This document shows, piece by piece, positions 1 to 7,071 of a DNA stretch of 8,461 nt. This stretch comes from Rhizobacter sp. Lineage in GTDB: Bacteria; Pseudomonadota; Gammaproteobacteria; Burkholderiales; Burkholderiaceae_C. Positions within the stretch are counted from its first letter, which is position 1, and every line of letters starts with the position of its first letter. The translations under genes were made by a program, and so were the position numbers. Location of the stretch: contig JANXVK010000336.1 of NCBI GenBank assembly GCA_025351675.1, positions 1-8,461 of the forward strand, given 5' to 3'. Under the pieces are notes generated by a model. That model saw nothing but the letters and a program-made list of their open reading frames with translations. It did not search any database and had not been told where the DNA came from.

Positions 1-799
1 CGTTGCCGCGGCCCACGCCTGCGTCTCGGCCGGCAACACCGGCGCGCTGATGGCCGTCTCGCGCTACGTGCTGAAGACGCTTGAAGGCATCGACCGCCCC
101 GCGATCGCGACCGTGTTGCCGAACCAGCGCGACGGCGGCACCACGGTGCTCGATCTCGGCGCGAACGTCGATTGCACCGCCGAGCACCTGCTGCAGTTCG
201 CGGTGATGGGCAGCGCGCTGGTCGCGGCCGTCGAAGGCAAGGCGAACCCGAGCGTGGGCCTGCTGAACATCGGCGAAGAGGCGATCAAGGGCAGCGAGAC
301 GATCAAGCAGGCGGCGGAGTTGTTGCGCGCGGCCGCGGCCAGCGGCATGCTGAACTACCACGGCAACGACGAAGGCAACGACATCTTCAAGGGCACGACC
401 GACATCGTCGTCTGCGACGGCTTCGTCGGCAACGTCGCGCTCAAGACCTCGGAGGGCTTGGCCTCGATGCTGTCGAAGTTCGTCAAGCAGGAGTTCACCC
501 GCAGCCCGTTCACGAAGCTCGCTGCGCTGGCCGCCTTGCCGGTGCTGCGGCGCTTGCAGAGGCGCGTCGATCACCGGCGCTACAACGGCGCGGCCCTGCT
601 GGGCCTGCGTGGGCTGGTGTTCAAGAGCCACGGTTCGGCCGATGCCTTCGCGTTCGAGCAGGCCTTGAATCGGGCTTATGATGCCGCTCGAAACGGCCTG
701 CTGGATCGGGTCCATGACCGGATCCTCGAATCGCTGGCCGCGATGCCCGTGCCTGCTTTGCCGGGCGACGCGGCAGCAGACATCGCACGCACCGCATGA
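1..799 (+). CDS. plsX: Phosphate acyltransferase PlsX, 5' end missing
   Basis: PlsX makes acyl-phosphate from acyl-ACP and inorganic phosphate, the first committed step of the PlsX/PlsY route to phosphatidic acid; it is a soluble protein that associates with the membrane. The frame is open from base 2 and gives 265 residues. The family is usually about 330-350 residues, so roughly the first 80 lie upstream of the window. Recognisable family motifs are [10 protein letters not shown] (bases about 29-58), LLNIGEE..KG (about 259-291) and the strongly conserved [15 protein letters not shown] (about 413-457). The stop codon overlaps the fabH start in an ATGA (796-799), a sign of translational coupling. 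In proteobacteria plsX commonly sits directly before fabH, as here. The C-terminal tail is alanine-rich and probably variable. Identification is firm; only the start is unknown. Confidence 0.96.
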   Translation, partial: VAAAHACVSAGNTGALMAVSRYVLKTLEGIDRPAIATVLPNQRDGGTTVLDLGANVDCTAEHLLQFAVMGSALVAAVEGKANPSVGLLNIGEEAIKGSETIKQAAELLRAAAASGMLNYHGNDEGNDIFKGTTDIVVCDGFVGNVALKTSEGLASMLSKFVKQEFTRSPFTKLAALAALPVLRRLQRRVDHRRYNGAALLGLRGLVFKSHGSADAFAFEQALNRAYDAARNGLLDRVHDRILESLAAMPVPALPGDAAADIARTA

Positions 800-1788
800 C
801 ACCGAACCTCTCGAATCGCCACTCGCGCATCACCGGCACCGGCAGCTTTCTGCCGCCCAAGCGCCTGACGAACGACGCGCTGGCCGCACAGCTGGCGGTC
901 GACGGCATCGAGACCTCCGACCAATGGATCGTCGAGCGCACCGGTATCCGCGCGCGTCATTTCGCCGAGCCTGATATCGGCAGCAGCGATCTGGCCGTGG
1001 CCGCCGCGCGCCGCGCGCTTGAGGCCGCCGATGTCGACGCCGCCAGCATCGACCTGATCATCGTCGCGACCAGCACGCCCGACATGGTGTTCCCGTCGAC
1101 TGCGTGCCTGGTGCAGCAAAAGCTCGGCGTCGCCGGCTGTGCCGCGTTTGACGTGCAAGCCGTGTGCTCGGGTTTCGTCTACGCGCTGACGATCGCCGAT
1201 TCGATGATCCGCACCGGCGCGGCGAGCAAGGCGCTGGTGATCGGCGCCGAGGTCTTCTCGCGCATCCTCGATTTCAAGGACCGTGGCACCTGCGTGCTGT
1301 TCGGCGATGGCGCCGGCGCGGTCGTGCTCGAGGCGAGCGAGATGCCGGGCATCCTCGCGAGCGAGCTGCATGCCGATGGCCGCCATATCGACATCCTGTG
1401 CGTGCCGGGCACTGTGTCGGGCGGGCAGATCCTGGGCGACCCGCTGCTCAGAATGGACGGCCCGGCGGTGTTCAAGCTCGCGGTCGGGGTGTTGTATGGC
1501 GTGGCCAAGTCGGTGCTCGAGAAGGCCGGCCGCAGCGATGCCGATGTCGACTGGCTGATCCCGCATCAAGCCAACATCCGCATCCTGCAGAGCACGGCGA
1601 AGCGGCTCAAGCTGCCGCTCGAAAAGCTGATCGTCACGGTCGACCAGCACGGCAACACCTCGGCTGCATCGATCCCGCTCGCGCTCGACGAGTCGGTGCG
1701 CAGCGGCAAGATCAAGCCCGGCGACACGGTGCTGCTCGAAGGCGTGGGCGGCGGCTTCACCTGGGGCGCGGTGCTGCTCGATCTCTGA
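796..1788 (+). CDS. fabH: Beta-ketoacyl-ACP synthase III (FabH)
   Basis: FabH condenses acetyl-CoA with malonyl-ACP to start each round of type II fatty-acid synthesis in the cytoplasm. The protein is 330 residues, slightly longer than the family's usual 315-320 because about ten extra residues precede the conserved ITGTGSFLP (12-20). The thiolase-fold Cys-His-Asn triad is visible: Cys124 in AVCSGF, His257 in IPHQAN and Asn287 in [18 protein letters not shown] (44-55) and the C-terminal [10 protein letters not shown] (316-325) are also typical. The start ATG lies inside the plsX stop (ATGA). I see no strong Shine-Dalgarno sequence ahead of it, so initiation probably depends on ribosomes finishing plsX. 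No missing key residue or frameshift was seen. Confidence 0.97.
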   Translation: MTPNLSNRHSRITGTGSFLPPKRLTNDALAAQLAVDGIETSDQWIVERTGIRARHFAEPDIGSSDLAVAAARRALEAADVDAASIDLIIVATSTPDMVFPSTACLVQQKLGVAGCAAFDVQAVCSGFVYALTIADSMIRTGAASKALVIGAEVFSRILDFKDRGTCVLFGDGAGAVVLEASEMPGILASELHADGRHIDILCVPGTVSGGQILGDPLLRMDGPAVFKLAVGVLYGVAKSVLEKAGRSDADVDWLIPHQANIRILQSTAKRLKLPLEKLIVTVDQHGNTSAASIPLALDESVRSGKIKPGDTVLLEGVGGGFTWGAVLLDL

Positions 1789-1874
1789 GTCCTGTCTCTG
1801 ATCACGCCAGCCGCCACGGCACACTCCATTCCAACAGACCGCGCACAACTGGCAACAGCGAGCGCAGCACCCCG
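1789..1874 (+). other. fabH-fabD intergenic spacer
   Basis: This is an 86-nt spacer. I see no convincing -10/-35 pair, no hairpin with a T-tract, and no purine-rich Shine-Dalgarno sequence before the fabD ATG; the last bases are C-rich (gcagcaccccg). The fabD frame stays open upstream across the spacer, but the translation there is Arg-rich shadow of fabH and does not look like protein. Confidence 0.6.
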
Positions 1875-2813
1875 ATGACAACGTTCGCATTCATCTTTCC
1901 CGGCCAAGGCTCGCAAGCCGTCGGCATGCTCGACGCGTGGGCCGGTGACGCCGCGGTTCGGCAAACGCTGCAAGAAGCGTCCGATGCGCTCGGCGAAGAC
2001 GTGGCGAAGCTGATCCACGCCGGCCCGAAAGAACAGCTCGATCTGACGACCAACACGCAGCCGGTGATGCTGACCGCGGGCATCGCCTGCTACCGCGCGT
2101 GGCTGGCCGAGACGGGCATGGCGCCGAGCGTTGTGGCCGGCCATTCGCTGGGCGAGTACAGCGCGCTGGTCGCGGCCGGCTCGCTGACGCTTGCCGACGC
2201 GCTGCCGCTGGTGCGCTACCGTGCGCAGGCGATGCAGGACGCGGTGCCTGTCGGCGTCGGCGCGATGGCCGCGATCCTCGGGATGGACGCGCAGGCGGTG
2301 CGCGATGGCTGTGCCGAAGTCACGGTCGCAACCGGTGAAGCTGTCGAGGCCGTGAACTTCAACGACCCGAAGCAGACCGTCATCGCCGGCACCAAGGCTG
2401 GCGTCGAGAAGGCTTGCGACCTGCTGAAGGCGAAGGGTGCGAAGCGCGCGCTGCCGCTGCCCGTCTCGGCGCCGTTCCATTCGAGTCTGATGAAGCCGGC
2501 GGCCGAGCGATTGAAGGTTCGGCTCGCCGACACCAACTTCGCCGTGCCGAAGATCGACGTGATCAACAACATCGACGTGACGATCGAGACCGACGCGGCC
2601 GCGATCCGCGATGCGCTTTATCGCCAGGCCTTCGGCCCGGTGCGCTGGGTCGAGACCGTGCAGGCGATCCGTGCGCGCGGCGTCACCCACCTGATCGAAT
2701 GCGGGCCGAGCAAGGTGCTGGCCGGCATGGTCAAGCGCATCGATGCCGAGGCCGTCAGTGCGACCGTGCTCGACCCGGCGACGCTCGCCGACGTGAAGGG
2801 GCTGCTGGCATGA
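1875..2813 (+). CDS. fabD: Malonyl-CoA:ACP transacylase (FabD)
   Basis: FabD moves the malonyl group from CoA to acyl carrier protein, supplying the extender unit for all chain elongation. The product is 312 residues, close to the usual 305-315. It begins with the family signature FAFIFPGQGSQ (4-14). The nucleophile is Ser91 in GHSLGEYSA, the partner histidine is His202 in SAPFHSSLM, and Arg116 in VRYRAQAMQ is placed to bind the malonyl carboxylate, as in E. coli FabD (Ser92, His201, Arg117). ATG 1875 is chosen because the conserved N-terminus follows at once and upstream codons are non-protein-like. No clear ribosome-binding site precedes it. Its stop overlaps the fabG start by ATGA. Confidence 0.97.
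   Translation: MTTFAFIFPGQGSQAVGMLDAWAGDAAVRQTLQEASDALGEDVAKLIHAGPKEQLDLTTNTQPVMLTAGIACYRAWLAETGMAPSVVAGHSLGEYSALVAAGSLTLADALPLVRYRAQAMQDAVPVGVGAMAAILGMDAQAVRDGCAEVTVATGEAVEAVNFNDPKQTVIAGTKAGVEKACDLLKAKGAKRALPLPVSAPFHSSLMKPAAERLKVRLADTNFAVPKIDVINNIDVTIETDAAAIRDALYRQAFGPVRWVETVQAIRARGVTHLIECGPSKVLAGMVKRIDAEAVSATVLDPATLADVKGLLA
2796..2801 (+). promoter_or_regulatory. Ribosome-binding site of fabG
   Basis: AAGGGG ends 8 nt before ATG 2810, inside the last codons of fabD. It favours ATG 2810 over the in-frame ATG 2828 (residue 7), which has no comparable sequence in front of it. Confidence 0.6.
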
Positions 2814-3562
2814 CGACCGACGTGCAAATGGCCGGGCAGATCGCGCTCGTCACCGGCGCGTCGCGCGGCATCGGGCGAGCGATCGCGCTCGAACTCGCGA
2901 AGCAAGGCATGAAGGTGATCGGCACCGCGACCACCGACACTGGCTCGGCGGCGATCACCGAAGCGCTCGCCGCGTTTCCGGGCTGCAAGGGGCTTGCGTT
3001 GAACGTCAACGACGGCGCCGCTGTCGACGCCGCGATCGACGCGATCGTGAAGGAAAACGGCGCGCTGCACGTCGTCGTCAACAACGCCGGCATTACGCGC
3101 GACATGCTCTCGATGCGCATGAAGGACGACGACTGGGACGCGGTCATCGACACGAACCTGAAGGCGGTCTTTCGCGTCAGCCGCGCGGTTACGCGCCCGA
3201 TGATGAAGCAGCGTTACGGCCGCATCATCAACATCACCTCGGTCGTCGGCGCGAGCGGCAACGCGGGTCAGGCGAATTACGCCGCCGCGAAGGCCGGCGT
3301 CGCGGGCATGACGCGGTCGCTCGCGCGCGAGCTCGGCAGCCGCGGCATCACGGTCAACTGCATCGCGCCGGGCTTTATCGAGACCGACATGACCAAGTCG
3401 CTGTCGGAGGCGCAGACGACCGCGCTGATGGCGCAGATCCCGCTCGGCCGGCTGGGCCACGCGAGCGACATCGCGCACGCGGTGGCGTTTCTCGCGTCGC
3501 CGCATGCCGGCTACATCACCGGCAGCGAACTGCATGTGAACGGCGGGATGTTCATGAATTGA
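2810..3562 (+). CDS. fabG: 3-oxoacyl-ACP reductase (FabG)
   Basis: FabG is the NADPH-dependent reductase that turns beta-ketoacyl-ACP into beta-hydroxyacyl-ACP in every elongation cycle. It is 250 residues, normal for a classical short-chain dehydrogenase (about 245). The cofactor motif TGASRGIG is at 15-22, NNAG at 91-94, and the catalytic tetrad is Asn116, Ser144, Tyr157 and Lys161 (YAAAK). IAPGFIETDMT (185-195) and the ending GGMFMN are typical of FabG itself rather than other members of the superfamily. It starts within the fabD stop codon (ATGA overlap) with an AAGGGG behind it. Position between fabD and acpP supports the fatty-acid role. An internal start at residue 7 is possible but less likely. 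Confidence 0.97.
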   Translation: MTTDVQMAGQIALVTGASRGIGRAIALELAKQGMKVIGTATTDTGSAAITEALAAFPGCKGLALNVNDGAAVDAAIDAIVKENGALHVVVNNAGITRDMLSMRMKDDDWDAVIDTNLKAVFRVSRAVTRPMMKQRYGRIINITSVVGASGNAGQANYAAAKAGVAGMTRSLARELGSRGITVNCIAPGFIETDMTKSLSEAQTTALMAQIPLGRLGHASDIAHAVAFLASPHAGYITGSELHVNGGMFMN

Positions 3563-3573
3563 AGAAATGACGA

Positions 3574-3596
3574 GGGGATGGCGACGGCGCCACCCC
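3574..3596 (+). repeat. Inverted repeat / hairpin 1 after fabG
   Basis: GGGGATGGCG (3574-3583) pairs with CGCCACCCC (3588-3596), with A3578 bulged and a 4-nt loop. It begins 11 nt after the fabG stop. The next bases are catgg rather than T-rich, so it is not a canonical terminator; it could protect the 3' end of the fabG message. Confidence 0.55.
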
Positions 3597-3599
3597 ATG

Positions 3600-3618
3600 G
3601 CGCGGCCGTTCGCCGCGC
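3600..3618 (+). repeat. Inverted repeat / hairpin 2
   Basis: This is a perfect 7-bp stem, GCGCGGC (3600-3606) with GCCGCGC (3612-3618), and a 5-nt loop CGTTC. In high-G+C DNA short GC stems arise by chance, so its weight comes from its position in a row of four. Confidence 0.45.
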
Positions 3619-3620
3619 TC

Positions 3621-3641
3621 CGCCGGATGGCCCGTCCGGCG
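3621..3641 (+). repeat. Inverted repeat / hairpin 3
   Basis: This is a perfect 7-bp stem, CGCCGGA (3621-3627) with TCCGGCG (3635-3641), around a 7-nt loop that can close further by T-G and G-C pairs. It resembles the GC-rich core of REP-like intergenic palindromes, but no second copy exists in this window. Confidence 0.5.
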
Positions 3642-3656
3642 TATGGCCGGGTGTCT

Positions 3657-3975
<319 letters not shown>

Positions 3976-3976
3976 C

Positions 3977-5224
3977 ATGACCCAACGTCGTGTTGTCGTG
4001 ACCGGCCTGGGCCTCATCAGCCCCATGGGCAATACGGTGGAGGAGGGCTGGGCCAACATCGTTGCCGGGCGCTCCGGCATCGCCAACATCACCAAGTTCG
4101 ATGCGTCGAACTTCGCCTGCAAGTTCGCGGGCGAGGTGAAGGGTTTCGAGGTCGAGGACTACTTCCCCGCCAAGGACGCCCGCCACATGGATGCTTTCAT
4201 CCACTATGGCTTGGCGGCCTCGATCCAAGCGGTGAAGGACTCCGGGCTGCCGACTGGCAATGAGCTGAGCGAAGAGCAGGCCGAACGCATCGGCGTGTTG
4301 GTGGGCTCGGGCATCGGCGGTCTGCCACTGATCGAAGCCACGCATGGCGAGCTCGAAGCCAAGGGCCCGCGGCGCATCACGCCGTTCTTCGTGCCGGCCT
4401 CGATCATCAACATGATCTCGGGCCACGTGTCGATCCGCTACGGCTTCAAGGGGCCGAATTTGGCGATCGTCACCGCCTGCACGACCGGCTTGCACAGCAT
4501 CGGCATGGCGGCGCGCTTGATCGAGCACGGCGATGCCGACGCGATGGTCGCCGGCGGCGCCGAATCGACCGTCTCGCCGTTGGGCGTCGGCGGCTTCACG
4601 GCCGCGCGCGCGCTGTCGACCCGCAACGACAGCCCCGAAACAGCTTCCCGTCCGTGGGACAAGGACCGCGACGGCTTCGTGCTCGGCGAAGGCGCCGGCG
4701 TCGTCGTGCTCGAAGAGTACGAACACGCGAAGGCGCGCGGCGCGAAGATCTACGCCGAAGTCGTCGGTTTCGGCATGGGCGCGGATGCGTTTCACATGAC
4801 CGCGCCCGATGTCGACGGCCCGAAGCGTTCGATGAAGGGCGCGCTGCGCAGCGCCGGCATCAACGCCGATCAGGTGCAATATTTGAGCGCGCACGGTACC
4901 TCCACGCCACTCGGCGACCTGAACGAGACCAACGCGATCAAGCTGGCGTTCGGCGCGCACGCGAAAGACAAGCTCGTCATCAGCTCGACCAAGTCGATGA
5001 CGGGGCATCTGCTCGGCGGTGCCGGTGGCATCGAATCGGTGTTCACGGTGCTGGCGATCAAGAACCAGATCGCGCCGCCGACGATCAACATATTCAATCA
5101 AGACCCCGAGTGTGATCTCGACTACTGCGCCAACACGGCGCGCGAGATGAAGATCGACTACGCGGTGAAGAACAACTTCGGCTTCGGCGGCACCAACGGC
5201 ACTTTGGTTTTCAAGCGCGTTTGA
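3977..5224 (+). CDS. fabF: Beta-ketoacyl-ACP synthase II (FabF)
   Basis: FabF elongates acyl-ACP by condensation with malonyl-ACP and in E. coli is the enzyme that converts C16:1 to C18:1. The 415 residues match the family (about 410-415). It opens with [16 protein letters not shown] (4-19). The Cys-His-His triad is Cys168 in [12 protein letters not shown], His306 in [11 protein letters not shown] and His344 in KSMTGHLLG, with Lys339 just before. The gatekeeper segment NNFGFGGTN is at 399-407, with Phe401. The residue before AHGTS is Ser304 where E. coli FabF has Asn. [15 protein letters not shown] (264-278) is typical of FabF, and adjacency to acpP also favours FabF over FabB. The ribosome-binding site is weak (AGCAGG, 7 nt before ATG), suggesting coupling to acpP translation. 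Confidence 0.96.
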   Translation: MTQRRVVVTGLGLISPMGNTVEEGWANIVAGRSGIANITKFDASNFACKFAGEVKGFEVEDYFPAKDARHMDAFIHYGLAASIQAVKDSGLPTGNELSEEQAERIGVLVGSGIGGLPLIEATHGELEAKGPRRITPFFVPASIINMISGHVSIRYGFKGPNLAIVTACTTGLHSIGMAARLIEHGDADAMVAGGAESTVSPLGVGGFTAARALSTRNDSPETASRPWDKDRDGFVLGEGAGVVVLEEYEHAKARGAKIYAEVVGFGMGADAFHMTAPDVDGPKRSMKGALRSAGINADQVQYLSAHGTSTPLGDLNETNAIKLAFGAHAKDKLVISSTKSMTGHLLGGAGGIESVFTVLAIKNQIAPPTINIFNQDPECDLDYCANTAREMKIDYAVKNNFGFGGTNGTLVFKRV

Positions 5225-5260
5225 CGCCGCTGCCGCTCTCGCCCCGACACCACCGCGCCG

Positions 5261-5725
5261 ATGCGCGCCGCACCGGCATGTCAATTCTCGCTGCAGCGCT
5301 TCGGCGTGTGGCGGGGTGCGGTGCTGGTGGTCGCAGCACTCGGCATTGCCACGATGGCGACGTGGCTGATCTTGCGCGAGTCAGCATTGATTTCGCCGAC
5401 ATCGATCGCAGCGGCACTCGACGCGGTGCTGCTCGTGGCATGGGGCGCCTCGCTGGCGAGGATGCCGGCCGTCGATCTGCGCTGGGATGGCCGCACATGG
5501 CATCTCGGCCCGCCTTCCGGCGAACCGGTCAGCGGCGATCTGAGCGTCGCGCTCGACCTCGGCCCGTGGATGCTGCTGCACTTCTCGGCTGTGCCCGAAG
5601 CGCGGCCGCGAACAACGTGGCTGCCGATCCAGCGCCGCGGCCTCGAATCCCAATGGCACGCGCTGCGCTGCGCCGTCTATTCGCCACGCCCTGCGCCGGC
5701 GGAAGACGCACCGGTGGGGTTCTGA
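5261..5725 (+). CDS. Small membrane protein with two predicted helices, possibly YgfX/CptA-like
   Basis: I do not recognise this 154-residue protein with certainty. It starts with a short, mildly basic N-terminus (to about residue 18), followed by two hydrophobic stretches, about 19-38 (WRGAVLVVAALGIATMATWL) and 48-66, then a soluble part of about 85 residues with DLRWDGRTWHLG (72-83), PWMLLHF (102-108) and WHALRCAVYSP (132-142). Two N-terminal helices plus a C-terminal domain with W-L strands and a final W..LR motif recall the YgfX (CptA) family, whose genes often lie next to rpoE in gammaproteobacteria; that link is inference. It lies 36 nt after fabF and one base before rpoE, so co-transcription with rpoE is likely. 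No ribosome-binding site is evident. An overlapping frame (5221-5730) is Arg/Pro-rich and rejected. Confidence 0.7.
   Translation: MRAAPACQFSLQRFGVWRGAVLVVAALGIATMATWLILRESALISPTSIAAALDAVLLVAWGASLARMPAVDLRWDGRTWHLGPPSGEPVSGDLSVALDLGPWMLLHFSAVPEARPRTTWLPIQRRGLESQWHALRCAVYSPRPAPAEDAPVGF
5713..5719 (+). promoter_or_regulatory. Ribosome-binding site of rpoE
   Basis: GGTGGGG lies 7 nt before ATG 5727, inside the last codons of the small membrane protein gene. It supports this start over the in-frame ATG at 5736, which would be 16 nt away. Confidence 0.5.
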
Positions 5726-5726
5726 C

Positions 5727-6347
5727 ATGACCGGCATGGTTAACCCCGACGCCGACGCGCCGCTGATCGAGCGCGTCAAGGCTGGCGACGTCAAGGCCTT
5801 CGAGATGCTCGTGGTCAAGTACCAGCGCCGCATCGAGCGCCTGATCGGCCGCATGGTGCGCGATGTCGACCTCGTGCCCGACATCGCGCAAGAGACCTTC
5901 ATCCGCGCCTACCGGGCGATCCCGCAGTTTCGCGGCGAGAGCGCGTTCTACACCTGGCTGTACCGGATCGCCGTCAACACCGCCAAGAAGGCGCTGATGG
6001 AGCTCAAGCGCGACCCGCTGGTCACCGAATCCGCCCGCGCCTCACGCGATGACGATGACGACGGCGGCTCGCGCGTCGAGAACGAGCTCACCGACGGCGA
6101 AACCCCTGATGCCGTGCTGGCGAGCAAGCAAATTGCTGCGGCAGTGAACTTTGCGATCGAAGCGTTGTCCGACGACCTCCGCCAGGCGATCACCTTGCGC
6201 GAGATCGAAGGTCTGAGCTACGAAGAGATCGCCGAGATGATGAATTGCCCGATTGGCACGGTGCGCTCGCGGATATTTCGCGCGCGCGAGGCGATCGCGC
6301 TGAAACTGCGCCCGCTGCTCGACACGCGGGACGGGGAGCGGTGGTGA
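5727..6347 (+). CDS. rpoE: Extracytoplasmic-function sigma factor RpoE (AlgU type)
   Basis: This is the group 4 sigma factor that directs RNA polymerase to envelope-stress promoters when released from RseA. The protein is 206 residues. Region 2 covers about 25-93, including the -10 recognition segment DIAQETFIRAYRAIPQFRGESAFYTWLYRIAVNTAKK (52-88), nearly identical to E. coli RpoE. Region 4 covers about 142-197, with the helix-turn-helix LSYEEIAEMMNCPIGTVRSRIFRAREAI (163-190). The linker between them is longer than in E. coli (191 residues in total) and holds an acidic run RDDDDDGG (107-114). It begins one base after the preceding stop and is followed 21 nt later by rseA, the classical sigma/anti-sigma pair. 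Autoregulation is known in the family, but I found no convincing GAACTT/TCTGA promoter upstream. Confidence 0.96.
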   Translation: MTGMVNPDADAPLIERVKAGDVKAFEMLVVKYQRRIERLIGRMVRDVDLVPDIAQETFIRAYRAIPQFRGESAFYTWLYRIAVNTAKKALMELKRDPLVTESARASRDDDDDGGSRVENELTDGETPDAVLASKQIAAAVNFAIEALSDDLRQAITLREIEGLSYEEIAEMMNCPIGTVRSRIFRAREAIALKLRPLLDTRDGERW

Positions 6348-6358
6348 AGATGGTTGAC

Positions 6359-6365
6359 GGAGAAG
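6359..6365 (+). promoter_or_regulatory. Ribosome-binding site of rseA
   Basis: GGAGAAG, with GGAG ending 6 nt before ATG 6369, decides the rseA start. The upstream in-frame TTG at 6354 has no such sequence and would overlap this site. Confidence 0.7.
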
Positions 6366-6368
6366 CAC

Positions 6369-7043
6369 ATGTTGGATGATTCCGAAGCGAATGTGGCAGC
6401 CCGTGAGCGGCTCTCGGCGCTGCTCGACGGCGAACTCGACGGCCACGCGGTCACGCAGGCCTGCGCTCACTGGCGCGAAAGCACCGAGTCGCGGGCCACC
6501 TGGCACGCTTGGCACCTGATCGGCGACGTGCTGCGCTCCGAAGATCTGGCCACCCACCCCGCGCGTGACACGGCCTTTCTCGACACCTTGCGCACGAAGC
6601 TGGCGAACGAGCCGGTCGTGCTGGCGCCGAAGCCGCTCGACGCCCCTTCCATCATCGCGTCGCCCGCGGCGGTTCGTGCCGTGGCTGGCCGCGGTTCGCG
6701 TCGCTGGGGCTGGATCGCGCCAGGCGCGGTCGCGGCCGGTTTTGTCGCCGTGGCCGGCGTGTTGACGCTGACCCGCCCGGATGTGCTGCCCGAACCAAAT
6801 GACGCGACGAGTGTGGCGCAGGCAGCCGCGCCGGCATCGTTCGCGGGCGCCACGGCGCCCGTCGGCAACCCGGCTGCGCTCGCGCCCGAGCCGCAGACCT
6901 TCGTCGCCACCGGGCAGGTGATTCGTGATGCGCGTCTCGATCGTTATCTGGCGGCGCACAAGCAGTTCGCCGGCAGCTCGGCGCTGGGTGTGCCGTCCGC
7001 CTACCTGCGCAACGCGACCGCCGAAGTCGCGTCGGGTCGCTGA
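6369..7043 (+). CDS. rseA: Membrane anti-sigma factor RseA (MucA type)
   Basis: RseA binds RpoE at the inner face of the cytoplasmic membrane and releases it after stepwise proteolysis (DegS- and RseP-type proteases in E. coli). From ATG 6369 it has 224 residues, close to the E. coli length of 216. The N-terminal anti-sigma domain is about 8-80, with RERLSALLDGELDG (12-25) and ATWHAWHLIGDVLRSEDL (43-60). One membrane helix follows a basic GRGSRRW, about 114-135 (GWIAPGAVAAGFVAVAGVLTL), then an Ala/Pro-rich periplasmic linker and a C-terminal DARLDRYLAAHKQFAG (187-202). There is no H-x3-C-x2-C zinc motif, so it is not of the ChrR/RsrA type. The start is fixed by GGAGAAG. Position between rpoE and rseB confirms the assignment. 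Confidence 0.93.
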   Translation: MLDDSEANVAARERLSALLDGELDGHAVTQACAHWRESTESRATWHAWHLIGDVLRSEDLATHPARDTAFLDTLRTKLANEPVVLAPKPLDAPSIIASPAAVRAVAGRGSRRWGWIAPGAVAAGFVAVAGVLTLTRPDVLPEPNDATSVAQAAAPASFAGATAPVGNPAALAPEPQTFVATGQVIRDARLDRYLAAHKQFAGSSALGVPSAYLRNATAEVASGR

Positions 7044-7071
7044 CCGGATCGTGCTGCTTTCGTCCGCTCTC

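Noticed and set aside
1164..1874. Long upstream extension of the fabD frame
   Set aside because: The segment overlaps fabH out of frame and translates to Arg/Gly/Ala-rich sequence; the conserved FabD N-terminus begins exactly at ATG 1875.
676..1890. 404-codon minus-strand frame opposite plsX and fabH
   Set aside because: Same antisense artefact: Arg/His/Asp-rich translation with no motif, opposite genes with intact catalytic residues.
2414..2809. Upstream extension of the fabG frame into fabD
   Set aside because: It overlaps fabD out of frame, is Arg-rich, and the FabG fold starts after ATG 2810, which has a good ribosome-binding site.
5521..5546. Possible sigma-E promoter (GAACC ... TCTGA) upstream of rpoE
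   Set aside because: Only about 12 nt separate the two elements, too short for the usual 15-17 spacing, and the -35 match is partial.
5221..5730. 169-codon frame overlapping the small membrane protein gene
   Set aside because: Its Arg/Pro/Ala-rich translation has no helices or motif, whereas the 5261-5725 frame shows two clear hydrophobic segments and YgfX-like pattern.
6354..6368. TTG start for rseA five codons upstream
   Set aside because: It overlaps the GGAGAAG that serves ATG 6369 and has no site of its own.
6925..7071. N-terminal extension of rseB into rseA
   Set aside because: The extra residues are Arg-rich shadow of rseA, and ATG 7072 is followed by a textbook signal peptide.
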